Numbered from the stretch's first letter, positions 1-9,424 are shown. The stretch is DNA of 64,000 nt from Luteibacter rhizovicinus DSM 16549 (GCF_001887595.1 NZ_CP017480.1:1178001-1242000), one strand, 5' to 3'. The notes: generated from the sequence alone by a model not told the origin. Translations and numbers: made by a program.

Positions 1-2435
1 CGCAGCTTCAGAAGCGCGTCGAGCACAATGATGCCGCTGTGGGCTATGCCGCGTTGGGCAATCACCTCGCGCAATTCTTCCGCGAGCGACAGGCGCAGGC
101 TTTCGTACAGATCGCGCTGCTTCGGTTCCATGACGACGCGACGCGTGATCTCCGTCTTCGCCGGCAGCTCCGAGGCGACCTGCGCCTTCGTACGACGCAG
201 GATGAACGGCGCGATGCGACGATTGAGCCGCTCCTGGCACTCGACGTCCTGGTGCTTTTCGATCGGCCCGCGGTAATGGCGACGGAACGCGCCCTCGTCG
301 CCCAGCAAGCCAGGCACGGCGAGATCGACCTGCGACCAGAGTTCGCCCAGATGATTCTCAAGCGGCGTACCGGTGAGGCACAGGCAGCGCGGCACTTTCA
401 TGGCAAGCAAGGCACGACGCGCCTGCGTACGGGGATTCTTAACCTGCTGCGCTTCGTCGAGGACGACCAGCGAGAAAGGCTGCTTCTTCAGAGTCTCCAC
501 GTCACGCGGCAGCAAGGCGTAGGTGGTGAGGATCACGTCGTACTCACCCATGTGGGCAAAGGTTTCGGCACGCTGGGGGCCGTGCAACGCCAGCAGACGC
601 AGGCTCGGTGCAAACCGCGCGACTTCGGACACCCAGTTCGGCACGAGGCTGGTCGGCACGACGACGAGGGCGGGCGCGGTGAGCGACCCCGCTTCCTTCA
701 GCGCGAGCAGATGCGTGATCAGCTGCAGCGTCTTGCCCAGACCCATGTCGTCCGCGAGCACGCCACCCGTGCCGGCTTCGGCGAGCGCATTCATCCAGCG
801 CAAGCCGTCGCGCTGGTAGCCGCGCAACTCCGCGTTGAGACCGGCGGGCACAGCGTCGCTGGCGCGCTCGGCGGCTTCGCGCAGACGCTTGGTGAAACCA
901 CGCAGACGCTCCGGCGCCTCGAACGAACCTCCGCTGGGCAAGGCCTGGACGAGCTCTTCGAGACGTCCCGCCTGCACGCGCGGCAGATGCAGCTGTTGGC
1001 GAGGCTTTTCGAGGTATTCGGCCAACGGCGCAAGCAGGCCACGCAACTCTTTCAGGCGCACCGGTACACGGCGGCGCTCATCGACCGGCGCATACCAGAC
1101 CGAATCTTCGGCTTCGCCCGGTGCAGGACTCAGGCTGAGCTGATGCTCGGCGAGCGCCTGCGCGACGGCAGGCAAGAGGTTGACCCGCTTGCCTTCGACA
1201 TCGATACCGATTTCCAGATCGAAAGCGCGGTCAGCCTCGTCTTCGTTCGCCTTGCCATACCAACGCACGGGCCCTTCGAGGACCTCGAAGGGGAAGCTGG
1301 GCGCGTATTCGAGCAGGAAGCCGTCGGCTTCGAGCTTCGGTCGCAGCGCCAGCCAGCGTGCGGGTGTATTCACTTCGAGGGCGCCTGCGTAGCCCTTACC
1401 GGGGAACAGCCAGGCGTCATCGGGCAAGGTGTCGGCCATATCCCAAGGGAGGCCCTCGGTGTCGACGGCTGGATTGAGGCCGGCCCCTTCCAGCGTCTCC
1501 ATGGTCGACAGTTCTTCGGCGCGACGACGGCAGATCTCGAGCAGCACGCCGTTGCGCACGCGACGTACGAGGGGCTCGCCGCCACGACCCGGCAGGCGTT
1601 CGCCGGCGTAATCGAAGGCAAGCCTGCCGTAGGCCAGCGGCGGCGTACCTGCCGCCAGCCGCGCGTGACGGGTGAGCGCGTGCAGGACGAGGACCGGGCG
1701 CGGCGAAACCTCGGCACGGCGCATTTCGCCGAACACCTGAGGTGCGGGCACACGTGGCCCCATGGGCGTCGAGGCGAGCTCGGCACGGAACACCGCCGTG
1801 TTTTCCGGCGCCAGGGGCGGCAGGTCGAGCCACGCGCTTTCGGCGGCGTCAGCTTCAAGGGCGCCAACTTCCGCATGCTCGGCATCGAGATACCAGAGCG
1901 AGCCGATGCGGAACAGTCGCTGGCTTGGCGGTACGGCCGGGACCAGCTTCTGGCCACCGTCCTTTTCGAGATTCCAACGCCAGGTCAGGGGGTGCAGCTT
2001 GCCGCGCGAGAGGTGCAGGCCAGCCACGCCCCCGAAGAAGCACGGGGCGGCGTCGAGGATGTCGGCAAGAAGGTGGTCGCCCAACGAGCCGGCGAAGCGC
2101 GCGTAACTGCGGCTCTTGCGCAGGGTCTGCGGCAGGCCGAGAAGCGTCGCCGCGAGACGGCGCTCGGTGTCGGTGAGCGGCGCCTCGGGCAGATGACGGC
2201 TATCCAGTGGGATCGGTCGCGAGTAGCGGCCATCGGCACCGAGGGTAAGCAGCACGGGGGCTACGTCCAGACGAGCCGCCGGCTCGTGGTCGTCGTTGAT
2301 GGCCTCGAGGAAAAAGCCGAGCACGCTGCGCTCGCCAGCCACCGCCGGCTCGGCCTGGCCCAGCACACGCTGCCACGCCAGCGGCAGCGGTGCTGCCACG
2401 TCGTTTCGTTTGCGCTTGTCGTCCGGTTGATGCAT
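1..2435 (-). CDS. SNF2-family DEAD/DEAH-type helicase, C-terminus beyond window
   Basis: Superfamily 2 SNF2-type ATPase, likely a DNA translocase. The frame is open from an ATG at 2435 to the window edge, so about 811 residues are seen and the C-terminal helicase lobe is mostly missing. Residues 1 to about 530 form a long family-specific N-terminal region with no motif I recognise. The ATPase lobe follows: Walker A ADDMGLGKT near 560-568, the motif II variant DEAQ near 660, and motif III LTGTPLEN near 686-694. These motifs are diagnostic of bacterial SNF2 proteins. It lies downstream of gpsA on the same strand, 131 bases away. A long open frame on the opposite strand (39-2501) is only its shadow. 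The cellular role is not known; helicase class is confident. Confidence 0.9.
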   Translation of the reverse strand, partial: MHQPDDKRKRNDVAAPLPLAWQRVLGQAEPAVAGERSVLGFFLEAINDDHEPAARLDVAPVLLTLGADGRYSRPIPLDSRHLPEAPLTDTERRLAATLLGLPQTLRKSRSYARFAGSLGDHLLADILDAAPCFFGGVAGLHLSRGKLHPLTWRWNLEKDGGQKLVPAVPPSQRLFRIGSLWYLDAEHAEVGALEADAAESAWLDLPPLAPENTAVFRAELASTPMGPRVPAPQVFGEMRRAEVSPRPVLVLHALTRHARLAAGTPPLAYGRLAFDYAGERLPGRGGEPLVRRVRNGVLLEICRRRAEELSTMETLEGAGLNPAVDTEGLPWDMADTLPDDAWLFPGKGYAGALEVNTPARWLALRPKLEADGFLLEYAPSFPFEVLEGPVRWYGKANEDEADRAFDLEIGIDVEGKRVNLLPAVAQALAEHQLSLSPAPGEAEDSVWYAPVDERRRVPVRLKELRGLLAPLAEYLEKPRQQLHLPRVQAGRLEELVQALPSGGSFEAPERLRGFTKRLREAAERASDAVPAGLNAELRGYQRDGLRWMNALAEAGTGGVLADDMGLGKTLQLITHLLALKEAGSLTAPALVVVPTSLVPNWVSEVARFAPSLRLLALHGPQRAETFAHMGEYDVILTTYALLPRDVETLKKQPFSLVVLDEAQQVKNPRTQARRALLAMKVPRCLCLTGTPLENHLGELWSQVDLAVPGLLGDEGAFRRHYRGPIEKHQDVECQERLNRRIAPFILRRTKAQVASELPAKTEITRRVVMEPKQRDLYESLRLSLAEELREVIAQRGIAHSGIIVLDALLKL

Positions 2436-2566
2436 CCGTATCGATCCCGCCCGCACGATCAAAACAGGAAGCTTAGCAAAGGCAGCAGAACGTGCCCGTA
2501 AGACTTTTTTCCTGAGGACCGCCCCGGTTCAGCGAAGCGGGGGACGTCGGCCGGCGCACCGCGGCG

Positions 2567-3604
2567 TCAGCTGCGGCGATGACCGAACAGGTCGACCGGG
2601 TATTCGGGCTTTTGCTCGCGTCCCATCAGGGCGCGCAGGCCCTGGACGGGGGTGACCTCACCATGCAGAACGGACCGTACCGCCGCCGCGATGGGTAGAT
2701 CGAGCCCGTGGAAACCCGCCAGGCGGGCCACTTCATCCGCCGTGACCACGCTCTCGACGACCTGGCCAATCTCGCGGATGGCCTCGTCGAGCGACACACC
2801 GCGACCCAGGGCGAGACCCAGGCGGCGGTTGCGAGAGAGATCGCCCGTGCACGTGAGAACGAGATCGCCCAGGCCAGCCAGACCCATCAAGGTCTCGGCA
2901 CGGGCGCCGAGCGCCACGCCCAGGCGCAGCATCTCGTTCATGCCTCGGGTGATCAGGCCGGCACGGGCGTTGAGCCCGAGCTCCATGCCGTCGGCCACGC
3001 CGGTCGCCACGGCCAGCACGTTCTTCATCGCGCCGCCGAGTTCCGCACCCAGGATGTCGTTGCCCGTGTAGGCGCGGAAATCCGGCGCGTGCAGCAACAC
3101 GGCCAATTCCTTGCCGAAGGCGTCATCCGTGGCATGCACGGTGACGGCACTGGGCAGGCCGGCCGCCACTTCGCGCGCGAACGATGGCCCGGTGATGACC
3201 GCCGCCGGTCGCCCGGGCAGCTTTTCATTCACCAGTTCATGCAGGAACCGACCGGTACCGGTCTCGAAGCCCTTGGTGGCCCACGAGATTTTCGTGCCCG
3301 GATCGAGCATGGGCACGATGTCGTCGAGCATCGAGGCAAACGCGTGACTCGGCACGACGATCAGGACAATGTCCGCCCCGCGCACGATCGTGGCCAGGTC
3401 GGCCTCGTAGCTGAGCTCGGTCGGGAGGTCCAGGTCGGGCAGGTAGCGCAGGTTACGACGCGACGCGGCCATGGCCGCGAGCGCATCGGCATCGCGCCCC
3501 CACAACCTCGTGGGGACGTCGTTGCGCGCCAGCAGCGCAGCCAGCGCGGTGCCCCAGGAACCGGCGCCGAGGACGGCGACGGTGGGTCGGGAGACGGAGG
3601 TCAT
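2567..3604 (-). CDS. gpsA: NAD(P)-dependent glycerol-3-phosphate dehydrogenase GpsA
   Basis: Reduces dihydroxyacetone phosphate to sn-glycerol 3-phosphate, the backbone for phospholipid synthesis; cytosolic. The protein (345 aa) starts with the Rossmann nucleotide-binding segment [14 protein letters not shown] and has the family stretches [20 protein letters not shown] and [12 protein letters not shown]. Length is normal for the family. I chose the ATG at 3604; a GTG lies directly upstream at 3607, abutting the secB stop. The secB-gpsA order matches that of many gammaproteobacteria and implies co-transcription. Its product feeds PlsB, encoded at 19753-22362. Confidence 0.97.
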   Translation of the reverse strand: MTSVSRPTVAVLGAGSWGTALAALLARNDVPTRLWGRDADALAAMAASRRNLRYLPDLDLPTELSYEADLATIVRGADIVLIVVPSHAFASMLDDIVPMLDPGTKISWATKGFETGTGRFLHELVNEKLPGRPAAVITGPSFAREVAAGLPSAVTVHATDDAFGKELAVLLHAPDFRAYTGNDILGAELGGAMKNVLAVATGVADGMELGLNARAGLITRGMNEMLRLGVALGARAETLMGLAGLGDLVLTCTGDLSRNRRLGLALGRGVSLDEAIREIGQVVESVVTADEVARLAGFHGLDLPIAAAVRSVLHGEVTPVQGLRALMGREQKPEYPVDLFGHRRS

Positions 3605-3607
3605 CAC

Positions 3608-4099
3608 TCAGCTGTTGAGCGTATGGGCCCCGGCGCCCTCGACCTGCTGACGCTGCTGTTCGGCGTAGAGGGCATCGAAATTGATCGGCTGGAGCAGGAA
3701 CGGCGGGAAGCCACCTTCCTGGATCATCGCGGAGACCATCTGGCGGGCATACGGGAACAGCAGGTTCGGGCAGTACGAACCCAGGATGCCGTCACGATCT
3801 TCACTGGTGAAGCCACCGATGCCGAAGATGCCGGCCTGGTGCACTTCGGCGAGATACGCCGTGCGCTCGCCCAGGTTGCAGGTCAGGGTCAGGCTGAGGA
3901 CCACTTCGAACTGCTCGTTGCCGAGGTCGACGGCCTTGTGGCCCAGGTTGAGCTGGACCTGCGGCTGGGCCTCGGTTTCGCCCATTTCCTGGAAGACCTG
4001 GGGCGCGTTCGGCGCTTCGAAGGAAGCGTCCTTGACGTAGATCTTCTGCAGGACGAGCTGCGGCTGGCCGGCCTGGCCGTTGGGGGTGATGTCTGCCAT
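3608..4099 (-). CDS. secB: Protein-export chaperone SecB
   Basis: Cytosolic chaperone that holds preproteins unfolded and passes them to SecA for Sec export. The 163-residue reading starts at the ATG at 4099 (MADITPNGQAG). An upstream GTG at 4207 would add 36 residues with no SecB character, so I rejected it. Family features include QKIYVKDASFEAP near the N-terminus, the stretch GERTAYLAEVHQAGIF and LLFPYARQMVSAMIQEGGFPP near the C-terminus. Length is close to the usual 150-165. It is the first gene of the secB-gpsA pair, with only three bases between the secB stop and the gpsA ATG. Confidence 0.97.
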   Translation of the reverse strand: MADITPNGQAGQPQLVLQKIYVKDASFEAPNAPQVFQEMGETEAQPQVQLNLGHKAVDLGNEQFEVVLSLTLTCNLGERTAYLAEVHQAGIFGIGGFTSEDRDGILGSYCPNLLFPYARQMVSAMIQEGGFPPFLLQPINFDALYAEQQRQQVEGAGAHTLNS

Positions 4100-4392
4100 T
4101 GCGTGTTCCTCGGAAAGGCGTCTTGTAGGCGGCTTCGTGCGGAGGCACGAAAGCGGGGATTGTTTCACACAACCCCGGGCGCCGCACAGTCCGGCTTGCG
4201 TGAACACGTGGGATTCTGAGAGAATGCCCGGCTTCCCTATGCCGACCCGATTCGTCGGGCAGGTCCGTCACGCGATGCGGGCCTCAGCGGCGGGAATGCG
4301 CCACCCCCTCCAGCCATCGCGTGGCGCCCCGTATCCATGGGTCGCGGCTGGGCCGATGCCGTCCTGGCCAAAGGGCGGTCAAATTATCTAAA

Positions 4393-4399
4393 GGAGGTC
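4393..4399 (+). promoter_or_regulatory. Strong ribosome binding site of rpmB
   Basis: The purine-rich AAAGGAGG sequence sits just upstream of the ATG at 4403 and fixes the rpmB start against a longer in-frame reading from 4337. Confidence 0.75.
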
Positions 4400-4402
4400 G
4401 TC

Positions 4403-4639
4403 ATGGCCCGTAGATGCCAAGTCACCAATAAGGGTGTGCAGACCGGTAACAACGTCTCGCACGCAAACAATCGCACCCGTCGCCGCTGGCTGCCGAACCT
4501 GCACGAGCGTCGCTTCTGGGTCGCCAGCGAGAACCGCTGGATCAAGTTGCGCATCTCGAACCACGCGCTGCGCACGATCGACAAGAACGGCATCGACGCC
4601 GTGCTCGCCGACCTCCGTTCCCGTGGCGAAAAGATCTAA
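4403..4639 (+). CDS. rpmB: 50S ribosomal protein L28
   Basis: Structural protein of the large ribosomal subunit. The 78-residue product begins [20 protein letters not shown], the typical L28 N-terminus, and continues with [18 protein letters not shown]. The length is exactly that of proteobacterial L28. An AAAGGAGG ribosome binding site precedes the ATG. It is followed 11 bases later by rpmG, and the pair ends in a strong terminator, as in most gammaproteobacteria. Confidence 0.98.
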   Translation: MARRCQVTNKGVQTGNNVSHANNRTRRRWLPNLHERRFWVASENRWIKLRISNHALRTIDKNGIDAVLADLRSRGEKI

Positions 4640-4650
4640 GGAGATCGAAC

Positions 4651-4815
4651 ATGGCTGGTAAGCGTGATAAGCATCGCCTGATTTCCACCGCGGGAACCGG
4701 GCACTTCTATACGACGGACAAGAACAAGAAGAACACGCCGGAAAAGATGGTGTTCATGAAGTACGACCCCGTCATCCGGAAGCACGTCGAGTACAAGGAA
4801 GGCAAGATCAAGTAA
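4651..4815 (+). CDS. rpmG: 50S ribosomal protein L33
   Basis: Structural protein of the large ribosomal subunit, 54 residues, starting [20 protein letters not shown] and ending EYKEGKIK. The start follows an AAGGAG box at 4638-4643. There are no zinc-binding cysteine pairs, so this is the C-minus form of L33. It is co-transcribed with rpmB and directly followed by a rho-independent terminator. Confidence 0.98.
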   Translation: MAGKRDKHRLISTAGTGHFYTTDKNKKNTPEKMVFMKYDPVIRKHVEYKEGKIK

Positions 4816-4820
4816 AAAAG

Positions 4821-4845
4821 AGCCGCCGAAAGGCGGCTTTTTTTT
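4821..4845 (+). terminator. Rho-independent terminator of rpmB-rpmG
   Basis: A seven-base-pair stem AGCCGCC/GGCGGCT with a GAAA tetraloop is followed by eight or more T residues. It begins six bases after the rpmG stop codon. Confidence 0.93.
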
Positions 4846-4854
4846 GCTTGATCA

Positions 4855-5009
4855 CGCGCGGCGCCAGCGCCGCGCGCGTAGGAGCGGACTTGTCCGCGAA
4901 CCCTCAGCGCCTCTTATCGCGAATGAGGCTATGCACCGCAACAAGCCGGCTGTCACGGCAACGAAGCGGCTGTACCGCAAGCACCCATCGCCGATGAATC
5001 GGTTCCTAC
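4855..5009. repeat. REP-like inverted-repeat cluster in the rpmG-desaturase spacer
   Basis: This gene-free stretch holds nested inverted repeats. A 10-base dyad CGCGCGGCGC/GCGCCGCGCG spans 4855-4876. GTAGGA at 4878-4883 is answered by TCCTAC at 5004-5009, with inner dyads GCGGAC/GTCCGC and CGAT/ATCG. Between them are two imperfect 20-base direct repeats (CACCGCAACAAGCCGGCTGT and a close copy). Hairpin units starting GTAGGAGC are common dispersed extragenic repeats in xanthomonads and pseudomonads. That parallel is from memory; the dyads are read directly. Confidence 0.6.
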
Positions 5010-5022
5010 CAAGCGCGTCAGT

Positions 5023-5088
5023 GCGAGGCCGAAGGCGAGCCCCACCGCGAGGCCGAAGGCGAGCCCCGCCGCGAGGCCGAAGGCGAGC
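5023..5088. repeat. 24-bp tandem repeat, about 2.75 copies
   Basis: Units at 5023-5046, 5047-5070 and 5071-5088 share GCGAGGCCGAAGGCGAGC followed by CCCACC or CCCGCC; the last copy is cut short. No gene is supported here. The spacer from 4846 to 5157 otherwise holds only the REP-like cluster and two terminators. Confidence 0.8.
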
Positions 5089-5110
5089 CAGCAACAAGCA
5101 CCGCCCAACA

Positions 5111-5138
5111 AAAAGGCCCGCCATTGGCGGGCCTTTCC
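5111..5138 (-). terminator. Rho-independent terminator of the desaturase gene
   Basis: A ten-base-pair stem AAGGCCCGCC/GGCGGGCCTT with a three-base loop is flanked by A-rich sequence on the left. Read on the minus strand this gives a U-tract just after the desaturase stop at 5158. Confidence 0.85.
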
Positions 5139-5157
5139 TTTACCGGAAGCGATGCGT

Positions 5158-6351
5158 TTACGCACCGACCGCCGAATACCCCTTCAGCCGCTCAGCGAAC
5201 TGCTGCAGCGAGCGAATGCCACTCTGCTCCGCTTCGACGATCCACTGCTGGAGGGACTTCAGCGCCTTGTCGGCGCCCCGCTCTTCCATCAGCGCCACCA
5301 GACGCGCACGGAACTCACACACCGTGGTCAGCGCCGGGCGGTTGGCCAGGGCGGCATGCATGCGCTCCCGGGCATCGTTGTCGAGCCAGCGACCGCCATC
5401 GGCGAGGGCGCGACGCACGCGGCGTGGCACAGACTTCACGCTGTCACCGGCCTGGCTGACCTCTTCGCGCATGGTCGGCAGGATGACGTTGCGGTAGTAG
5501 TCCGTCGTGGCCTGGAAACGCAGCGCCAGCACGCCCTTGAGCGTCTCGGCGTCGGGCAGGTGGACGTTCGGACGAATGTTCAGGGTCGGCGCGACGCGCA
5601 ACACCTTGGCCAGGCCCACGGCACGCAGCGTGCAGATAGCCGCCCAGCCGATATCGAACTCCCACTTGCGCAGGGCGAACTTCGCCGAGCTCGGGAAGGC
5701 ATGGTGGTTGTTGTGCAGTTCCTCACCGCCGATCCAGAAGCCCCACGGCGAGATGTTCGTCGCGGTGTCGGAGCTTTCGAAGTTGCGGTAACCCCACCAG
5801 TGACCGATACCGTTCACGAAGCCGGCAGCCCAGAACGGGATCCAGACCATCTGGATGGCCCACAAAGCCATGCCGACGACACCGAACAGCGAGACGTTGA
5901 TGATCGCCATCAGTGTCGGGCCCCAGTACGGGTGCTTGCCGAACAGGGTGCGCTCGAACCAGTCGTCCGGCGTGCCGCGGCCGTACTTTTCCATATCGGC
6001 CTTGTTGTAACTGGCCTCACGGTAAAGGGCGACACCGTCGAAGAAGACCTTTTTGATGCCGAACACCTGCGGGCTGTGCGGATCTTCCTCGGTCTCCACC
6101 TTGGCGTGGTGCTTGCGGTGGATCGCGACCCACTCACGCACGACCATGCCCGTGGTCAGCCAGCCCCAGAAACGGAAGAAGCCGTTGAGGGTCCAGTGGA
6201 AATCCACGCCACGATGGGTCGCGCTCCGGTGGTAATACAGGGTCACCGTGAAGATGGTGAGCTGCGTGACCACGAGCATGTAGACCACCATTTCGCCCCA
6301 GCTTGCGCGGGAGAGACCGTTGGCCAGGAAATCGAGCAGGGTGTCGAACAT
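5158..6351 (-). CDS. Acyl-CoA/acyl-lipid delta-9-type fatty acid desaturase
   Basis: Membrane di-iron desaturase that introduces a double bond in a fatty acyl chain, aerobically adjusting membrane fluidity. The 397-residue protein shows the three histidine boxes of the family: HRSATH at 41-46, HRKHH at 78-82 and HNNHH at 213-217. Hydrophobic segments near 20-40, 55-75 and 145-185 fit membrane spans around the active site. The C-terminal ~130 residues are soluble and likely specific to this subfamily. It stands alone, ends in a clear terminator and has about 240 bases of upstream spacer. Chain-length and position specificity cannot be read from sequence. Confidence 0.9.
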   Translation of the reverse strand: MFDTLLDFLANGLSRASWGEMVVYMLVVTQLTIFTVTLYYHRSATHRGVDFHWTLNGFFRFWGWLTTGMVVREWVAIHRKHHAKVETEEDPHSPQVFGIKKVFFDGVALYREASYNKADMEKYGRGTPDDWFERTLFGKHPYWGPTLMAIINVSLFGVVGMALWAIQMVWIPFWAAGFVNGIGHWWGYRNFESSDTATNISPWGFWIGGEELHNNHHAFPSSAKFALRKWEFDIGWAAICTLRAVGLAKVLRVAPTLNIRPNVHLPDAETLKGVLALRFQATTDYYRNVILPTMREEVSQAGDSVKSVPRRVRRALADGGRWLDNDARERMHAALANRPALTTVCEFRARLVALMEERGADKALKSLQQWIVEAEQSGIRSLQQFAERLKGYSAVGA

Positions 6352-6593
6352 TTAGTCGGTACCGCGCGGGGAGTGAAGGGAAAGTACAAGTGTATATTGG
6401 TAGTCTAACCACCCGTTTCCATACCCACCAGCACGTTCTTCACCGAAATGTGAAGCCGAAGGTTGTGGGAACCGAAGCCCTTTGCGCACAATCGCCGCAT
6501 GAGCTTTCTCCCAGTCGTTCAGACATGCCTCGTACCGCCCGCACGTTGGCCACACGATCCTGCGAATAGCCGGTTGTTCGGCGACGTAGCCGC

Positions 6594-7325
6594 ATGACCG
6601 ATACCCCGCTCCTGAACGTCACCGGGCTTTCCCGGCGCCGGGCCGGGCGTGCGGCGGTCGCCGACGTCTCATTTTCCCTGAACCGCGGTGAAGTCCTCGG
6701 CCTGCTCGGGGTCAATGGCGCCGGGAAGTCGACCACGCTGTCCATGCTGGCCGGCGCCCTGCGCCCGGAATCGGGGGGCATCACCCTGGATGGCCGCGAC
6801 TTCGTCGCCGACCCGGGCATCGCCCAGTCCCTGGTGGGATGGCTGCCCGAGGCGGCGCCCCTGTGGCCGGAACTGTCCGTCGACGAGCACCTGCTCGCCT
6901 TCTGCCGGCTTCGCGGCGCCTCGCGAGCGGCCGCCCGCAAGGCCGCCGATACGATCATCGCCCGGCTCCAGCTGGGCGACCTGCGCCGCCGGCTCGCCGG
7001 CGTGCTGTCCCAGGGCCAGCGCCAGCGCCTCGGCGTGGCCTGCGCACTGGTCCATGAGCCAGCCTTGCTGATCCTCGACGAGCCGGCCAATGCGCTGGAT
7101 CCGGTGCAGATCGGCGAATTGCGCAAGCTCATCCGCGAGCGGGCCGCGGCCGGGGTCGCGGTGATCCTTTCCACCCACGTCCTCGGCGAAGTCGTGGCCG
7201 TATGCGACCGGGTAGCGATCCTGCACGAGGGCCGCCTTCGCCACGACGCGCCGCTCCGGGACGACGCTGGCGGCAAGACGCTGGAATCCACGTTTTTCGG
7301 GATCGCGACGGGAGCAGGCGCATGA
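6594..7325 (+). CDS. ABC transporter ATP-binding protein, GldA/NosF type
   Basis: ATPase subunit of an ABC transporter at the inner face of the cytoplasmic membrane. The 243-residue protein has Walker A GVNGAGKST at 39-47, the signature LSQGQRQRL and Walker B LLILDEPANALDP, followed by the H-loop STHVLG. It opens a four-gene cluster with a permease, a GldG-like protein and a DUF4340-like protein. The ATG of the permease overlaps its stop (ATGA). The substrate is unknown. Similar three-component sets in non-gliding bacteria are generally annotated as gliding-motility-type ABC systems without assigned substrates. Confidence 0.92.
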   Translation: MTDTPLLNVTGLSRRRAGRAAVADVSFSLNRGEVLGLLGVNGAGKSTTLSMLAGALRPESGGITLDGRDFVADPGIAQSLVGWLPEAAPLWPELSVDEHLLAFCRLRGASRAAARKAADTIIARLQLGDLRRRLAGVLSQGQRQRLGVACALVHEPALLILDEPANALDPVQIGELRKLIRERAAAGVAVILSTHVLGEVVAVCDRVAILHEGRLRHDAPLRDDAGGKTLESTFFGIATGAGA

Positions 7326-8077
7326 GCCTCGGAGCGGTGACCCGACTCGAACTGCGCCGGCTCGCGGTACGCCCGCTTGCCTGGGCGATCGCCGCCCTGA
7401 CCATCGCCTGGCTGGCCTGGAGCTTCGTCCTCGGGCTCGGCCAGTTCCTCGGTGCCCAGGTGAAACTCGCCGGCATGGCGGACGCGCCGGGGTTCACCGA
7501 CCTCGTCGCCATTCCCCTGCTCGCCGAACTGGCCAAGCTTTCCTTCCTGGTCGTCCCGTTGATGACCATGTCGTTGCTCGCCGGCGAACGTCGGACCGGC
7601 ACCCTGGCCCTCCTGGCGTCGACCGGGCTCGCCCCCTGGCGGATCGTCGTCGGCAAGTATCTCGCCGTCCTCCTCTGGCTCGGTCTGTGGCTTCTGGCGA
7701 CGCTGGCCATGCCCCTCCTGGTCGGCGCCGAGTCGACCGCCGACTGGGGCAAGCTCGCCGCGGCGACCCTCGGCACCGCCCTGTTGCTGGCCACCCTGGC
7801 CGCCATTGGCGTGGCTTGCTCGGCCGCGACATCGTTCCCGGCGATCTCGGCGGCGATGGCGCTGATCGTCACCCTCGTGCTCTGGACGGTCGATCGCGGC
7901 GCGCAGGCCGCCGGCGTGAGCGGCGGCTTCCTCGAGTGGCTGACCATGGCCACGCACCTGCAGAACCTGCTGCGCGGCCTGGTCGTCTCCAGCGACCTGG
8001 TCTGGTTCGCGCTCGCCATCGCGCTGTCGCTGATTCTCGCCACCCGCCGCCTTGGCGGCGACAGGGAGCGTCAGTAA
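7322..8077 (+). CDS. ABC transporter permease, GldF-like
   Basis: Membrane subunit of the transporter encoded by the preceding gene. The 251-residue protein starts at the ATG overlapping the upstream stop codon (MSLGAVTRLELRRL). It has about six hydrophobic segments, including WAIAALTIAWLAWSFVLGL, LSFLVVPLMTMSLLAGER, YLAVLLWLGLWLLATLAMPL and VWFALAIALSLILA. The motif LLAGERRTGTLALLASTGL matches the cytosolic loop of ABC-2 type permeases (E-R-x-x-G-T-L). Its stop overlaps the next start (TAATG). Confidence 0.88.
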   Translation: MSLGAVTRLELRRLAVRPLAWAIAALTIAWLAWSFVLGLGQFLGAQVKLAGMADAPGFTDLVAIPLLAELAKLSFLVVPLMTMSLLAGERRTGTLALLASTGLAPWRIVVGKYLAVLLWLGLWLLATLAMPLLVGAESTADWGKLAAATLGTALLLATLAAIGVACSAATSFPAISAAMALIVTLVLWTVDRGAQAAGVSGGFLEWLTMATHLQNLLRGLVVSSDLVWFALAIALSLILATRRLGGDRERQ

Positions 8078-9423
8078 TGCGCCGCCTCGATCGCTGGCTC
8101 ATCCTGCTCGCCCTGGTCATTGCGACCGGATGCATCGGCTTCCTCAGCTCCCGCCATGTCTGGACATCCGACTGGACACGCGGCGCGCGAGCGAGTCTTG
8201 CACCGGAGAGCGTCGCCGTCCTCAAGACACTGAAGGGACCGGTCGAGGTCGTCGGTTACCTCTCGCCGACCGGTCCGTTGCGCGAAGAAGTCGCCGCCGT
8301 CATGGAGCGATACACACGCGAAAAGAAAGACCTCACCCTGTCCTTCGTCGATCCCGACCTCGATCCCGCCGCATCGCGCCAGCTCGGTATCGCCGGTAAC
8401 GGTGCCCTGCTCGTTCGCTACGCCGGCCGCGAACAACGCGTCGAAAGCCCGATCAACGAACGCAACCTGTCGAACGCGCTCGAGCGCCTCGCCCGTGGCG
8501 GTGAGCGTATCGTCGCCTTTGTCACCGGTGACGGCGAGCGCCAGGCCGACGGTCGCGCCAACGCCGACCTGGGCACCTTCATGGGCCAGGTCGAACGTCG
8601 TGGCATACGCGCCGTGCCACTGAATTTCAGCCAGACCCGGGGCGTACCCGAGAACACCGACCTGGTCGTGCTCGCGAGCCCCACGGCGTCGCTGCCGGCG
8701 GGCAGCATCGCCGCCCTGGTCGACTATGTCCGCTCAGGCGGCAACCTGCTGTGGCTGGCCGAGCCGGGCAATGCGGATCTCGGCACCGGCACGCTCGCCG
8801 ACGTGCTGGGCGTGCGCGTCCTTCCCGGTGTACTGGTCGACGGACAGGGCAGCACGCTCAACGTCAACGATCCTCGCATCGTCGTGGTCGGCGACTACCC
8901 GTTCCATGCCATCACGCGCGGATTCCGCGACACCAGCCTGTTCCCGCAAGTGGCCGCACTCGCCCAGGTGAGCGATCACGACTGGGCGGTCGTGCCGTTC
9001 CTGCGCTCGGGCGAGCGCAGTTGGACGGCCTTCGACGGCATCGATAACGACAAGCCCTCGACGATCGCCTTCCATCCGGAAACCGGCGAACTGAAGGGGC
9101 CCCTGGATTTCGGCTTCGCACTCAACCGACTCTCGCCAAGCCCGGCCAAGAGCGAGCAGCGCGCGGTGGTCATCGGCGACGGCGATTTCATCTCCAACAC
9201 CTATGTCGGCAATGGCGGCAACCGCGCCCTGGGTGAACGCATCGTCGACTGGCTGCTCGGTGACGACGTCCTGGTGGACCTGCCTACGCGCGGCGCACCG
9301 GACCGGGTCATCTCGCTCTCGCAGGATGAACTCAACGCAATCACCTTCGGCTTCCTGATCGCCTTGCCCTTGCTGCTTATCGGCTTCGGCGCGGGCATCG
9401 CATGGCGTCGACGGAAGCGCTGA
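8077..9423 (+). CDS. GldG-family ABC-associated auxiliary protein
   Basis: Envelope protein of 448 residues with an N-terminal membrane anchor (LILLALVIATGCIGFLSS), a large periplasmic region and a C-terminal span (FGFLIALPLLLIGFGAGIAW) ending in RRRKR. The body has the look of GldG/ABC_transp_aux proteins, for example LVVLASPTASLPAGSIAALV and YVRSGGNLLWLAEP. The start is the ATG overlapping the permease stop; longer upstream readings run through the permease gene. It probably forms an extracytoplasmic part of the same transporter. Substrate and role are unknown. Confidence 0.82.
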   Translation: MRRLDRWLILLALVIATGCIGFLSSRHVWTSDWTRGARASLAPESVAVLKTLKGPVEVVGYLSPTGPLREEVAAVMERYTREKKDLTLSFVDPDLDPAASRQLGIAGNGALLVRYAGREQRVESPINERNLSNALERLARGGERIVAFVTGDGERQADGRANADLGTFMGQVERRGIRAVPLNFSQTRGVPENTDLVVLASPTASLPAGSIAALVDYVRSGGNLLWLAEPGNADLGTGTLADVLGVRVLPGVLVDGQGSTLNVNDPRIVVVGDYPFHAITRGFRDTSLFPQVAALAQVSDHDWAVVPFLRSGERSWTAFDGIDNDKPSTIAFHPETGELKGPLDFGFALNRLSPSPAKSEQRAVVIGDGDFISNTYVGNGGNRALGERIVDWLLGDDVLVDLPTRGAPDRVISLSQDELNAITFGFLIALPLLLIGFGAGIAWRRRKR

Positions 9424-9424
9424 C

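Noticed and set aside
39..2501. Long plus-strand open frame (820 codons)
   Set aside because: It is the shadow of the SNF2 helicase on the minus strand, whose motifs (DDMGLGKT, DEAQ, LTGTPLEN) are clear; the plus reading has no family character.
6352..6593. Promoter search upstream of the desaturase
   Set aside because: A TATACA-like -10 exists on the minus strand at 6391-6396, but no convincing -35 lies at 16-18 bases, so I do not list a promoter.
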